Of a stretch of DNA of 22,683 nucleotides, positions 1-7,707 are shown piece after piece. The position numbers and the translations under genes are program-made. Positions within the stretch are counted from its first letter, which is position 1, and each line of letters opens with the position of its first letter. The stretch comes from CAZEDL01 sp964585245. Lineage in GTDB: Bacteria > Patescibacteriota > Patescibacteriia > Magasanikbacterales > GWA2-37-8. The notes under the pieces are model-generated. The model saw only the letters and a list, made by a program, of their open reading frames with translations. It made no database searches and was not told the DNA's origin. The stretch is from assembly GCA_964585245.1 (NCBI GenBank), contig CAZPCV010000023.1, forward strand, positions 1 through 22,683, written 5' to 3'.

Positions 1-60
1 GGCTAATGTTACAAGAGAACAGACCAATTTACCAACTCGAAACTTTAATTAGCTCCAAAA

Positions 61-621
61 TTAATTTTCTGGCTTGATAATTGCCAACACACGCCCCAAG
101 ACTTCGTCAGGCTTGAGATACGTAGTATCGATCTTATAATAATGGGGAAAACGCTCAAAATACTTCTCGGTTTCGTGGCGTAGAATGCTCCAGTACTCCC
201 CCTGATCTGCCATGTGCCCCAAACGCTCTTGTAAACGACGCTGTATCAAATCAGCCGAACAGGTTAAATGAATAATGAACGTTTCCGGAGAAAATGATAC
301 TTTTTTTACTTGGGAGCTTAGCAAGTCCTTCACCGCTTCATATTCTGAGACAGTTATTTTCCCGGCCCGATACTGGGCTTCGGTAAAAGGAAACTGAAAT
401 TCCAGACACCGCTCCCACACTCCATTTTTGCGGCCATTCTCTTTATCACGTTCTAAAAAATAATTAATAAACCAGCGATTAGAAGCAGATTTATTTTTTT
501 CAATCGCCGGAGGAATTTTTTTCCACCCCTCTTCGAACACTACCCAATATCCTAACTGGGCCAAACTAGAGAGCAGGGTAGTTTTGCCGGCACAACTATC
601 CCCTACGAGTACCGTCCGCAT
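61..621 (-). CDS. P-loop nucleotide kinase-like protein (deoxynucleoside/thymidylate kinase-like)
   Basis: The 186-residue protein opens directly with a Walker A loop, GDSCAGKTT, at residues 7-15. This means the annotated ATG is the right start, since nothing could be trimmed. A central Arg-rich stretch (QRRLQERLGHM, about residues 127-137) resembles the lid region of deoxynucleoside or thymidylate kinases, and the last third is helical with no further recognisable motif. The likely role is ATP-dependent phosphorylation of a nucleoside, nucleotide or other small molecule in the cytosol. The substrate cannot be read from sequence, and a general AAA-type ATPase is the alternative. It is the last gene of the minus-strand cluster, 35 nt after queA. 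No SD is visible, and no terminator is seen in the 60 nt beyond it. Confidence 0.7.
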   Translation of the reverse strand: MRTVLVGDSCAGKTTLLSSLAQLGYWVVFEEGWKKIPPAIEKNKSASNRWFINYFLERDKENGRKNGVWERCLEFQFPFTEAQYRAGKITVSEYEAVKDLLSSQVKKVSFSPETFIIHLTCSADLIQRRLQERLGHMADQGEYWSILRHETEKYFERFPHYYKIDTTYLKPDEVLGRVLAIIKPEN

Positions 622-656
622 ACTTGGTTAACCGCTAAATAATAAGCCTGACCTTT

Positions 657-1805
657 CTAAAAAATAAACATCGCATCCCCAAAACTATAAAACCGATATT
701 TTTTCTCAACTGCTTCTTTGTAGCACTCTAGTGTAAATTCCCTATCGCCCACAAAAGCACTGACCAGCATAATCAGTGTGGATTTTGGCAAATGAAAATT
801 AGTAATGAGCACGTCAATAACTCTAAACGTAAACCCGGGCGTAATAAAAATATTGATATCCCCGCTATACGCGGACACCACTTCCCTATTGTTTTCGTTA
901 GAATCAATTATTCTCTGAGCAGCAATACCTTCAAGTGTACGCACCGTAGTTGTACCTACAGCCACGATCCGGCGGCCTTCTAATTTGGCGGCATTAATCA
1001 AATCGGCATTTTTGGCGGTCAATTCCACCCACTCGCTATGCATGGTGTGCTGCGCGATATCATCGGTTTTAACCGGTAAAAAAGTCCCGAGGCCGACATG
1101 CAGCGTCACTTCCGCAAATTGGACACCTTTATTTTTTAAGCGCTCAATCAATTCCGGAGTAAAATGAAACCCGGCGGTTGGCGCCGCTACCGATCCCTCA
1201 TATTTCGCGTAAACCGTCTGATACCGCTCACTTACTTGTTCCTTGTTCATTGCTCCTTGTTCCTTCGCATTCACATACGGTGGCACCGGCACTTCGCCAT
1301 ACTGATTCGCTTTAGCTCGCACCGTGGCGTCGCCCTCATTAAACTGCACCAGAATCGTACCGTCATTATTTTTTTCAATTACCTCGGCCGCAAAATCTTC
1401 CGCAAAAACTATTTTCATACCCAAACGCAAGCGCCTCCCAGGCTTGGCCAGCACTTTCCACACACCATTATTTTCCATGGGGCGCACCAAAAACACTTCC
1501 ACTTTGGGCATGTTCAAAATTACATCCGAAAACGGCGAATTGCTCTGCCCGGTGGTCTTACGCAATCCATCGGTCAATTCATCTAGCATTACCGTACCCC
1601 GCAGACGCGCTTTGAAGACTTTGGAATTATTCCACACTACCAAATCCCCTGCCTGCAATTGATCGGCGATGTCAAAAAAATGCTGATGCTGCCAAGTTTT
1701 GGCTTGGCGGCTTACTACCATCAAACGAGAACTATCGCGCGGTTCTAGTGGTGCCTGAGCAATACGTTCCGAAGGCAAAAAATAATCAAAATCAGTAGTC
1801 AACAT
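657..1805 (-). CDS. queA: S-adenosylmethionine:tRNA ribosyltransferase-isomerase QueA
   Basis: QueA transfers and isomerises the ribosyl group of SAM onto preQ1 in the wobble base of tRNAs, giving epoxyqueuosine. The N-terminus (TDFDYFLPSERIAQ), the LVVWNNSKVFKARL segment, YQTVYAKYEGSVAAPTAGFHF, HVGLGTF and the C-terminal VLITNFHLPKSTLIMLVSAF block are family hallmarks. The 382 residues are somewhat longer than the usual 340-360. Two loops account for this: one around residues 75-92, and one at residues 181-190 (KEQGAMNKEQ) encoded by a short repeat also found in prmC. It starts one nucleotide after the mltG stop, so it is probably co-transcribed and perhaps re-initiated. No SD is visible. 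Stop is TAG. Confidence 0.95.
   Translation of the reverse strand: MLTTDFDYFLPSERIAQAPLEPRDSSRLMVVSRQAKTWQHQHFFDIADQLQAGDLVVWNNSKVFKARLRGTVMLDELTDGLRKTTGQSNSPFSDVILNMPKVEVFLVRPMENNGVWKVLAKPGRRLRLGMKIVFAEDFAAEVIEKNNDGTILVQFNEGDATVRAKANQYGEVPVPPYVNAKEQGAMNKEQVSERYQTVYAKYEGSVAAPTAGFHFTPELIERLKNKGVQFAEVTLHVGLGTFLPVKTDDIAQHTMHSEWVELTAKNADLINAAKLEGRRIVAVGTTTVRTLEGIAAQRIIDSNENNREVVSAYSGDINIFITPGFTFRVIDVLITNFHLPKSTLIMLVSAFVGDREFTLECYKEAVEKKYRFYSFGDAMFIF
1235..1265 (-). repeat. GGAACAA-type microrepeat inside queA
   Basis: On the minus strand this is a run of AAGGAACAAGG units with slight variation. It encodes KEQGAMNKEQ at QueA residues 181-190, just before the conserved YQTVYA motif. A near-identical run in the same reading frame lies in prmC at 15004-15033, and related units lie at 20056-20140. 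The insertion sits in a segment where QueA proteins normally have a shorter linker, from memory of the family. Confidence 0.7.
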
Positions 1806-1806
1806 A

Positions 1807-2688
1807 TTAACGCAAATATTTCACGCGATTACTATTATGCTCGTCGAGCGTGGCCGCATAATACATCTGGCCATTTGTTCCGGTCAAAAAATACCAATAT
1901 CTATTTGCCTCTGGATGTAGGGCCGCATTAATAGATTCCACGCTTGGATTGCAGATTGGACCCGGCGGCAAGCCCGGATATTTATAGGTATTCCACGGTG
2001 AATCAATGGCCCGTTCATTATCGGTAGTGAACACGTCGCCCGTTCTATCGGCCACATAATGCACACTCGAATCTACCTGGAGCGCCCACCCCTTCAGATA
2101 GCGCCGCCACAAAATATCAGCTACGATCGGCCTATCCTCGGCCGCTCTCGTTTCTTTCTCGATAATGCTCGCCATCGTCATTACTTCGGCGACACTCACG
2201 TCTTTTAATTTTCCACTCAAGGGTTCGGTCGACTCATCCCCTTCATTAGGAAAAGCGGCGCGCATTTCTTTGTTGCGTTCGGCCAATAATTTTTGTATCA
2301 CTTCTTGAAGGGTGGCATCACGAAATACCCGATACGTTTCCGGAGCCAAGTATCCTTCGTGCGAAATCGATAGTGATCGACGACCCACTAATTCTAACCC
2401 CTTCATCACCTGGGAAAAAGCCGAGTCGGCAGTCTGCGACTTAAGCATCGCCGGTTCACCGGTAACACGGTACACATCTTTAGTGGTACTGGCAAAACCT
2501 TGTGCCACTAGGTAATCCGCCACTTGGCGCAAGGTCCATCCAGGAATTATCGTGAGCGTCACCTCTTCGCGCGGAACAATCACCGGACGCGGCGGCTGTG
2601 TATGGCTACGATAATAACGTAAACCAAAAAAAACCAACCCAACGCAGAGTAAACCACACATGAAGATAATTTTGCGATTAAATGACAT
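1807..2688 (-). CDS. mltG: Endolytic murein transglycosylase MltG (YceG-like)
   Basis: MltG cleaves nascent peptidoglycan glycan strands at the outer face of the inner membrane and is thought to terminate chain growth. A single membrane helix lies at about residues 7-24, followed by a LysM-like region (EEVTLTIIPGWTLRQVADYL). The catalytic domain has ASIIEKET with the expected glutamate at E177, then DSSVHY and the substrate-groove motif YPGLPPGPICNPS. At 293 residues it is a compact member of a family often near 340. The gene begins 3 nt after the acyltransferase stop and ends 1 nt before queA, inside the minus-strand cluster. No SD precedes the ATG. Confidence 0.93.
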   Translation of the reverse strand: MSFNRKIIFMCGLLCVGLVFFGLRYYRSHTQPPRPVIVPREEVTLTIIPGWTLRQVADYLVAQGFASTTKDVYRVTGEPAMLKSQTADSAFSQVMKGLELVGRRSLSISHEGYLAPETYRVFRDATLQEVIQKLLAERNKEMRAAFPNEGDESTEPLSGKLKDVSVAEVMTMASIIEKETRAAEDRPIVADILWRRYLKGWALQVDSSVHYVADRTGDVFTTDNERAIDSPWNTYKYPGLPPGPICNPSVESINAALHPEANRYWYFLTGTNGQMYYAATLDEHNSNRVKYLR

Positions 2689-2691
2689 ACA

Positions 2692-3753
2692 CTAGCTTTT
2701 TTTAAACTGCAAAAAATATTTTTCTACTACATGCCACGAGACAACTGCCAACGGCAGGGTACATACCGTGGTTAGTAACGCCAAACTGGCTACGGACAAA
2801 TAACTACGATAATAATACACCAAGAGCTGGCCTACCGGAAAGGCGTAAATATATACCCCATACGAATAATCAGCCTGGACAAAAAAAGTTCGTATCCGTT
2901 CTGGCAACGGTGCAGCCGCTAACGACAGCGTGGCATAGGGTACAATTGCTAGCATCAGATAGAACGCCGCACCTCTAAATAGAAAACTAACACCCACAAG
3001 CAGCAACAGCAACCCCAGCCAAATTTCGGCTCGGAAACGCACATACCTCCGCAAGCTAAGCCACCCAGCCCCGGAAAAAAAGAGCGTACTATATAACAAT
3101 AGTTGCCGCGTATCTAATTTAAGCCAATTAATCACCGGGAGCAACGAGTAACGCCCCACTATCACTCTTAATACTACTGCCAACAGCACTATACCAAAAG
3201 CCGCTCGATACCCATACTTTTTTAAAGGTCGGGCTGAAATAAATAATAATACATAACACGTCCATTCGTAGGGCAGCGTCCACAATGATCCATTCACGCC
3301 TTGATTGGGATTAGTCTTAAACACCCCGGGCAAATTATATTGTATGTCGTACAATATGATACCCCCCACTAAGTAGTGGTACGTGTCAGGGCGCAACACA
3401 TACTCTTTGAGTGGCCACTGCGTGACAAGTGGCCCTAATAAAAAAACGGTTAGCATAAGCACCACTGCCAATCCAGGAAAAATCCTTAAAAACCGATTCC
3501 AGAAAAAAGCCCTGGCGCCGTGACTCCGCTGTAAACTATACGCCACCAAAAAACCGCTCATGACAAAAAAACAATATACCCCCAAACGACTAAATGACAA
3601 CAAACCATGCGTTAGTCGTGCGAGCATATCACGCTCTGGCAAGCCGAGTAACGCATAAGAATGTGTAATAATCACACCCACTGCCGCGAGCAAACGCAAT
3701 ACATTAAAATTATTCTTATCTCTGGTTAGCAAAACCTCACGCGTAGTTTCCAT
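2692..3753 (-). CDS. Acyltransferase family 3 (OafA/YrhL-like) membrane protein
   Basis: Integral membrane O-acyltransferase of the AT3 type, which moves acyl groups such as acetyl onto envelope glycans. From the ATG at 3753 the protein has 353 residues. NNFNVLRLLAAVGVIITHSY holds the family's key histidine (H31). FFVMSGFLVAYSL and GSLWTLPYEWTCY are the next family motifs, followed by a run of hydrophobic helices. The start is uncertain. The reading frame stays open to a non-ATG codon at 3867, which would overlap the preceding gene by over 70 nt and is rejected. ATG 3771 is possible. I chose 3753 because GGGG lies 9 nt upstream, one of very few SD-like sites here. The neighbouring nucleotidyltransferase and PAP2 genes suggest surface-glycan decoration. 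The acyl donor and acceptor are unknown. Confidence 0.88.
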   Translation of the reverse strand: METTREVLLTRDKNNFNVLRLLAAVGVIITHSYALLGLPERDMLARLTHGLLSFSRLGVYCFFVMSGFLVAYSLQRSHGARAFFWNRFLRIFPGLAVVLMLTVFLLGPLVTQWPLKEYVLRPDTYHYLVGGIILYDIQYNLPGVFKTNPNQGVNGSLWTLPYEWTCYVLLFISARPLKKYGYRAAFGIVLLAVVLRVIVGRYSLLPVINWLKLDTRQLLLYSTLFFSGAGWLSLRRYVRFRAEIWLGLLLLLVGVSFLFRGAAFYLMLAIVPYATLSLAAAPLPERIRTFFVQADYSYGVYIYAFPVGQLLVYYYRSYLSVASLALLTTVCTLPLAVVSWHVVEKYFLQFKKS

Positions 3754-3790
3754 ACCGATGTACCCCATCATTAATAAATCCGTAAGCCTC

Positions 3791-4477
3791 TTATTCTTCC
3801 CACTTCTCCTCTGCCCAGCGCAAACGTTCCGGCAGGCCAATGTCAATCCAGGGCCGATTCGAAACAAACACGTCTAAATCTTTTAAAAAAGGAAAGACAT
3901 CGTATTCAACACTGAACGCAGCTGCCGCTGGAAAAAATTGTGTGACTGAGGGGTTGAACAAATACAGGCCTCCGTTAATAATGCCGGGGGTAGTACGCCC
4001 GGCTTTTTCTTTGAATTCAAGCAGGTGATACGTTTCATCATACGTGAGGGTACCATACGAAGCTGCATTATCTACTGCTGCCCCCAGGATAATTCCTTGG
4101 CTACCCGGCCGCAATAGTCGGGCCATGTCAGTCACGTCCGCTGTAGTTAAAATATCCCCATTAAAAATCCACGTCGGCTCAAGTGGATGTGGTAAAAATG
4201 AATAAGCGAATTTAATAGCCCCTCCTGTTCCCAACCGCTCTCTCTCGACCGCATATATTAACGACACTCCATTCAGGGATTCACCAACTGTCTTTTTCAG
4301 CTTTTCAGACAGATGTCCGGCGGCCAATACTACCTGGTGAATTCCCAAACGTTTAATTTTTTCTAACTGCCACTCTAGTACTGATTTACCTTTTATCTTA
4401 AGCAACACTTTTGGAATATCTTTGGTAATATCTCCTAATCTTGTAGACAACCCTCCACATAAAATAACCGCATTCAT
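3791..4477 (-). CDS. Sugar-1-phosphate nucleotidyltransferase (HddC/GDP-mannose pyrophosphorylase-like)
   Basis: A 228-residue GT-A fold nucleotidyltransferase. It makes an NDP-sugar from a sugar 1-phosphate and an NTP. The signature loop is at the very N-terminus (AVILCGGLSTRLGDITKDIPKVL), followed by ERLGTGGAI, the metal-binding NGDIL and the C-terminal WIDIGLPERL. The order and the short length fit HddC-type or short mannose-1-phosphate guanylyltransferases, and substrate and nucleotide cannot be fixed by eye. ATG 4477 is chosen because it places the GCGG loop at the N-terminus as usual. An in-frame TTG at 4510 would add 11 residues and overlap the PAP2 gene. It begins 13 nt after the PAP2 stop and likely feeds an envelope glycan with the acyltransferase downstream. 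Confidence 0.9.
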   Translation of the reverse strand: MNAVILCGGLSTRLGDITKDIPKVLLKIKGKSVLEWQLEKIKRLGIHQVVLAAGHLSEKLKKTVGESLNGVSLIYAVERERLGTGGAIKFAYSFLPHPLEPTWIFNGDILTTADVTDMARLLRPGSQGIILGAAVDNAASYGTLTYDETYHLLEFKEKAGRTTPGIINGGLYLFNPSVTQFFPAAAAFSVEYDVFPFLKDLDVFVSNRPWIDIGLPERLRWAEEKWEE

Positions 4478-4490
4478 ATATAGGTGTTGA

Positions 4491-5015
4491 TTAAATGACT
4501 CTTGCCACAAAATGCAATAACGACACCGTCACCCCAGCAACCGCACACCCCCCAACAATATCGAGCGGATAATGCACTCCAGCAAATACCCTTCCCCACG
4601 AGACTAACACCGCCAAAATGATACCCAACAAAGCACCCGGCAGACCAACTGCCAAACCCAAAAACACCAAAAGCCACGCTGACATAGCATGATCCGAGGG
4701 AAATGACTTCCAGCTCATAAGCGGGTTAAACAACAGCCGACTTTTCGGAAAACTAAGATGCGGGCGAGGTTCACGTACCACCAAGCCAATGACCAAATTT
4801 AGTACCCAGGCAATTACCCAACTGGACGCCGCTACCCCAAGAATTCTAACCAACCGGTAGTAATCACCGTCAACCACAAAAAACAACGCCCCAAGAAACC
4901 AAGCAAACAACAAAATCACAGCGTATTCTGCAGACCAACGCCCAAACATATCGAGTAGCTGGCTCTTCCCCACCCACTTATTAACGAAAAAAAATAGACG
5001 GCGATTCCAATTCAT
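4491..5015 (-). CDS. PAP2-family membrane phosphatase (undecaprenyl-diphosphatase-like)
   Basis: A 174-residue protein with about five or six membrane helices and the three PAP2 motifs: REPRP (residues 81-85), PSDH (106-109, nucleophile-assisting histidine H109), and GRVFAGVHYPLD (141-152, with R142, H148 and D152). This composition fits recycling of undecaprenyl pyrophosphate (BcrC-like) or dephosphorylation of another lipid phosphate at the membrane. The first motif normally begins with Lys and here has Arg. It is the first gene after the promoter at 5034-5062 and so heads the envelope cluster. No SD is visible, and the predicted leader is only about a dozen nucleotides. Confidence 0.88.
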   Translation of the reverse strand: MNWNRRLFFFVNKWVGKSQLLDMFGRWSAEYAVILLFAWFLGALFFVVDGDYYRLVRILGVAASSWVIAWVLNLVIGLVVREPRPHLSFPKSRLLFNPLMSWKSFPSDHAMSAWLLVFLGLAVGLPGALLGIILAVLVSWGRVFAGVHYPLDIVGGCAVAGVTVSLLHFVARVI

Positions 5016-5033
5016 ACAAAAATAATTTACTTA

Positions 5034-5062
5034 ATTCTAGCAGTTCTGCCGATGACTGGCAA
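5034..5062 (-). promoter_or_regulatory. Sigma70-type promoter for the PAP2-to-kinase cluster
   Basis: On the minus strand TTGCCA (5057-5062) and TAGAAT (5034-5039) are separated by exactly 17 nt, with a TG one base before the -10 (extended -10). Transcription would begin near 5027, about 12 nt before the PAP2 ATG, leaving no room for a normal SD leader. Confidence 0.65.
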
Positions 5063-5082
5063 CCAAAATCTATCCTTCCCCC

Positions 5083-5110
5083 TTGAAAAAAACCTCATTT
5101 CTGCTACACT
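5083..5110 (+). promoter_or_regulatory. Promoter for tRNA-Ile
   Basis: TTGAAA (5083-5088) and TACACT (5105-5110) with a 16-nt spacer and an extended TG at 5102-5103. The predicted start near 5117 lies about 20 nt before the mature tRNA. The genes through gmk may be transcribed from here, as no terminator follows the tRNA. Confidence 0.65.
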
Positions 5111-5136
5111 TCTCGACAACTCTGCACTGGTGTATT

Positions 5137-5212
5137 GCGCCTGTAGCTCAGGGGTTAGAGCGCCACCCTTATAAGGTGGATGTCGATGGTTCAAATCCAT
5201 CCAGGCGCACCA
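5137..5212 (+). tRNA. tRNA-Ile (anticodon TAT)
   Basis: A complete cloverleaf of 76 nt with CCA encoded. The acceptor stem GCGCCTG pairs perfectly with CAGGCGC, the D stem is GCTC/GAGC, the anticodon stem CCACC/GGTGG, the variable loop ATGTC, and the T stem GATGG/CCATC with loop TTCAAAT. The anticodon loop is CTTATAA, so positions 34-36 (5170-5172) read TAT, decoding the isoleucine codon ATA. Most bacteria instead read ATA with a CAT-anticodon tRNA modified to lysidine by TilS. Confidence 0.95.
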
Positions 5213-5240
5213 AGACCTTCTACTCTTAACATCTGTTTAT

Positions 5241-5558
5241 ATGCCTATCAATTCCCTCGGCGGGGGCGTCAAATTACCCTCCAGCCTGGGTCTCAATCGC
5301 CCAGGTGGTTTAAGTAGTGCGCGCCCGGCCGGCAGCATCGGCCAAAGCAAAGCCATCTCTAGCATCGCACAGCATCAAGGAATAGCCCATGTCTATCAAA
5401 GTGGTGACAAGACCAGCCTGTATGGGGCCGGACAACATGCCGGACAGGACAGCAGGGTTAGCATTGGGCAAGCTATAAAAAAACCTGGAGCCGTCGGGGG
5501 ACTCTCTCGGCCCGGAGTTTCAACCGGCTCTAAACCAGTCATGCCGCTTATCAAATAG
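5241..5558 (+). CDS. Hypothetical Gly/Ser-rich small protein
   Basis: A 105-residue reading frame that I do not recognise. It is rich in Gly, Ser, Ala and Pro, with loosely repeated elements (GLNRPGGLSSARP, GGLSRPGVSTG). It has no cysteine, no predicted membrane helix and no signal peptide, and looks mostly disordered. It lies between the tRNA and the pseudouridine synthase gene and stops 9 nt before that gene's ATG, which supports a real co-transcribed gene. No SD is visible. The alternative is a chance open frame in a GC-richer patch, since low-complexity composition makes coding hard to prove by eye. Confidence 0.55.
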   Translation: MPINSLGGGVKLPSSLGLNRPGGLSSARPAGSIGQSKAISSIAQHQGIAHVYQSGDKTSLYGAGQHAGQDSRVSIGQAIKKPGAVGGLSRPGVSTGSKPVMPLIK

Positions 5559-5567
5559 ATGTATTAA

Positions 5568-6539
5568 ATGAAAAACACTTCTACAGTTTTTATCTACCCT
5601 ACGTCCGATACGCGTGAGCGTCTCGATATTTTTTTGTCTCGGCAAATGAATCTTAGTCGTTCACAAGTACAAAAAATGGTAAAAGATAAACTAGTTTTTA
5701 TTAATGGGGTACTAGCTTCTAAAACCGGGGCTCCGCTTAGTGTAGACGACCAAATTGAAATAAAGCCAACTACAAATGCTGCAACCGCTGCGCAAAAAAA
5801 TACTCCTGCCAAACGTAAAGCTGCGACCCCTAAACTAACAATTATTGCCGCGACACCCGATTACTTGGTAATTGAAAAACCTACCGGCCTCCTCACCCAC
5901 CCCACCATGGCCAACGAAGAATTTAGCGTCGCCACTCTGCTCGTTAAAAAATATCCCGAACTAAAAACCGTCGGCGATGACCCAGCCCGGCCCGGCATCG
6001 TCCACCGGCTCGACAAAGAAGCGTCCGGATTGTTAGTGGTGGCACGCACCCCCGCCATGTTTGATCATCTCAAAAACCAATTTAAAAATCGCACCGTAGG
6101 CAAAGAATATACGGTATTGGCACATGGCAAAGTGGCCAAAGATTGGGACGAAATCAAATTCCGCATTTCTCGAGGCGACCGCAACGATCGCATGGCCGCT
6201 CAACCTCTTTTGGTTCATGGCCAAACGAGCACGGTGGGCAAAGAAGCACTCACAGAATTCTTAGTAGAAAAGCGCTTTGTTAACTTTACGCTATTAAAAG
6301 TCACTATCCATACCGGACGCATGCATCAAATTCGCGTCCATTTATTAGCCTATAACCACCCCGTTGTCGGAGATCCGCTCTATAATCAAAAAAAACGTAA
6401 ATCCGCCTGGGATGAAAAATTGGGCCGCTTATTCCTGCACTGCTCGCAGTTATCATTTGTAGATTTAGCCGGCGAAACACAAACATTTACCTCGCCGTTG
6501 CCGAACGAATTATCGGAATTTTTAAAAACACTGAGCTAA
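5568..6539 (+). CDS. RluA/RluD-family rRNA pseudouridine synthase
   Basis: Isomerises uridines in structured RNA, most probably 23S rRNA. An S4 RNA-binding domain occupies about residues 15-65 (RLDIFLSRQMNLSRSQVQKMVKDKLVFING), followed by a Lys/Ala linker (about 68-90). The catalytic domain has PDYLVIEKPTGLLTHP and the hallmark PGIVHRLDKEASGLLVVART with catalytic D149, then TGRMHQIRVHL and HPVVGDPLYN. The 323-residue length and domain order are typical of RluD. RluC is the main alternative. The ATG lies 9 nt after the small upstream gene without an SD. gmk follows 7 nt after the stop, so the two are probably co-transcribed. Confidence 0.93.
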   Translation: MKNTSTVFIYPTSDTRERLDIFLSRQMNLSRSQVQKMVKDKLVFINGVLASKTGAPLSVDDQIEIKPTTNAATAAQKNTPAKRKAATPKLTIIAATPDYLVIEKPTGLLTHPTMANEEFSVATLLVKKYPELKTVGDDPARPGIVHRLDKEASGLLVVARTPAMFDHLKNQFKNRTVGKEYTVLAHGKVAKDWDEIKFRISRGDRNDRMAAQPLLVHGQTSTVGKEALTEFLVEKRFVNFTLLKVTIHTGRMHQIRVHLLAYNHPVVGDPLYNQKKRKSAWDEKLGRLFLHCSQLSFVDLAGETQTFTSPLPNELSEFLKTLS

Positions 6540-6546
6540 CTTCGTT

Positions 6547-7164
6547 ATGGATTCTGCAAAGAAAAAACCTGGCCTTCTTGTCATTATTTCTTCTCCTTCT
6601 GGTGGCGGCAAGGATTCGGTAATCAATGCCCTACTCAAACTATTCCCCCGTTCGGTGCGCTTCATTACCACCACTTCGCGCGCTCCCCGCCCCGGGAACC
6701 GCGAAGGCGTAGATTATTACTTTATCTCGGCCGATGAATTTCAGCGACGCATTGAACAACAAGAATTTTTGGAATGGAATTTTTACGCTGGCAATTATTA
6801 CGGCACCGAAAAAAAACATCTTACCGACCTGCAATCACGTTTTGATTTAGTCCTCACCCAAATTGAGGTTAACGGCAAGCATCATCTCGATCAAGCCGGC
6901 ATACCGAATCTCTCGATCTTTTTACTCCCCGAAAACCTAGAGACACTCGGCAAACGCATTGCCGCGCGCGGTGGAGTGACCCCCGAAGCCCTGGCCGAGC
7001 GACTGGCGATCGCCAAACAAGAAATTGCCGCGTCGTCTGATTATGACTATTGCGTGGCTAACCGCGAAGGCTATTTAGACGAAACGGTGGCTAAAGTTAG
7101 CGAAATTATTAAAGAAAAGCTCTCTCATACCCCAGGTATTGACAAAAACGGCCAAAATAAGTAG
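6547..7164 (+). CDS. gmk: Guanylate kinase
   Basis: Phosphorylates GMP to GDP with ATP, an essential step in guanine nucleotide supply. The P-loop SSPSGGGKDS is near residues 15-24. TTTSRAPRPGNREGVDYYFIS contains the GMP-binding region, and EFLEWNFYAGNYYGTEKKHL is the classical GMP-contact block with its tyrosines. The C-terminal lid and R-rich part (AARGGVTPEALAERL) is somewhat divergent. Length (205 residues) is normal. The residue after the P-loop lysine is Asp, where Ser or Gly is common, but the following Ser remains, so activity is plausible. ATG follows the rluD-like stop by 7 nt, with no SD. Confidence 0.95.
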   Translation: MDSAKKKPGLLVIISSPSGGGKDSVINALLKLFPRSVRFITTTSRAPRPGNREGVDYYFISADEFQRRIEQQEFLEWNFYAGNYYGTEKKHLTDLQSRFDLVLTQIEVNGKHHLDQAGIPNLSIFLLPENLETLGKRIAARGGVTPEALAERLAIAKQEIAASSDYDYCVANREGYLDETVAKVSEIIKEKLSHTPGIDKNGQNK

Positions 7165-7178
7165 TATAAGCGGGCTTG

Positions 7179-7247
7179 AATTGTTATATGGCTAAATTGT
7201 CATATTACTCACAATTCCCACCAAAACACTTTAACACTATAACAATT
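7179..7247. repeat. Nested AT-rich palindrome upstream of rplS
   Basis: An outer perfect 10-bp inverted repeat, AATTGTTATA (7179-7188) and TATAACAATT (7238-7247), encloses an inner 6-bp one, AATTGT (7195-7200) and ACAATT (7211-7216). It is built from the same ACAATT/TTAACA words found in prmC and before prfA. It could be a leader structure, a protein-binding site or a palindromic repeat element. Confidence 0.55.
7215..7243 (+). promoter_or_regulatory. Possible rplS promoter
   Basis: TTCCCA (7215-7220) and TATAAC (7238-7243) with a 17-nt spacer. The -10 matches five of six consensus bases, the -35 four. Start would be near 7250, giving a leader of about 16 nt. The -10 lies inside the right arm of the palindrome, which could matter for control. 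Confidence 0.4.
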
Positions 7248-7265
7248 TAACCCTACAGAATTAAT

Positions 7266-7634
7266 ATGACTGACGTGAAAACCACTGAAACAACGGCCGC
7301 CGCAATGCCAACCTACAAACCAGGCATGGTGGTGAAAGTTCATCAGAAAATTAAAGAAACCAACGCCAAAGGCGAAGAAAAAGAACGTATCCAGATTTAC
7401 GAGGGCACCATCATCGCGGTGCGCCACGGCAAAGAAGCCGGCGCTACCATCACAGTGCGCAAAGTTTCCGAAGGCATCGGTGTCGAAAAAATCTTCCCGA
7501 TTCTTTCCCCTAATATCGCCAAAATCGAAGTAGCCAGACAATTCGAAGTTCGCCGCGCCAAATTACACTATCTGCGCGACAAAGACTTCAAGCGCAAAAT
7601 GCAGGAAGTTAAGGATGTAAAAGAAAAAAAATAA
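7266..7634 (+). CDS. rplS: Large ribosomal subunit protein bL19
   Basis: bL19 sits at the interface of the two ribosomal subunits. After a 13-residue unconserved N-terminal tail the family sequence is clear: YKPGMVVKVHQKIKE, ERIQIYEGTIIAVRHG, ATITVRKVSEGIGVEKIFPI, SPNIAKIEVAR and the basic RRAKLHYLRD near the end, then a charged Lys/Asp-rich tail. 122 residues is a normal length. No SD precedes the ATG. A strong terminator follows directly, so the gene is a separate unit or the end of the preceding one. Confidence 0.96.
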   Translation: MTDVKTTETTAAAMPTYKPGMVVKVHQKIKETNAKGEEKERIQIYEGTIIAVRHGKEAGATITVRKVSEGIGVEKIFPILSPNIAKIEVARQFEVRRAKLHYLRDKDFKRKMQEVKDVKEKK

Positions 7635-7645
7635 TCTTTCAATTA

Positions 7646-7672
7646 CCACCGGTTATCAACCGGTGGTTTTTT
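7646..7672 (+). terminator. Intrinsic terminator after rplS
   Basis: A perfect 9-bp stem CCACCGGTT/AACCGGTGG with a 3-nt loop (ATC) is followed at once by TTTTTTATT. It begins 11 nt after the rplS stop. Confidence 0.92.
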
Positions 7673-7707
7673 ATTAACGGTTTCACTACAATTACTATCA
7701 ATTACCC

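Noticed and set aside
3754..3867. N-terminal extension of the acyltransferase to 3867
   Set aside because: It would overlap the nucleotidyltransferase by over 70 nt and adds residues with no family match. ATG 3753 has an SD-like GGGG and the right distance to the key histidine.
4478..4510. TTG start for the nucleotidyltransferase
   Set aside because: It would overlap the PAP2 gene and put 11 extra residues before the GCGG loop, which is normally at the very N-terminus.
6591..6620. Defective guanylate kinase P-loop (GGGKDS)
   Set aside because: The residue after the lysine varies in guanylate kinases, the next Ser is kept and the GMP site is intact, so loss of function is not supported.
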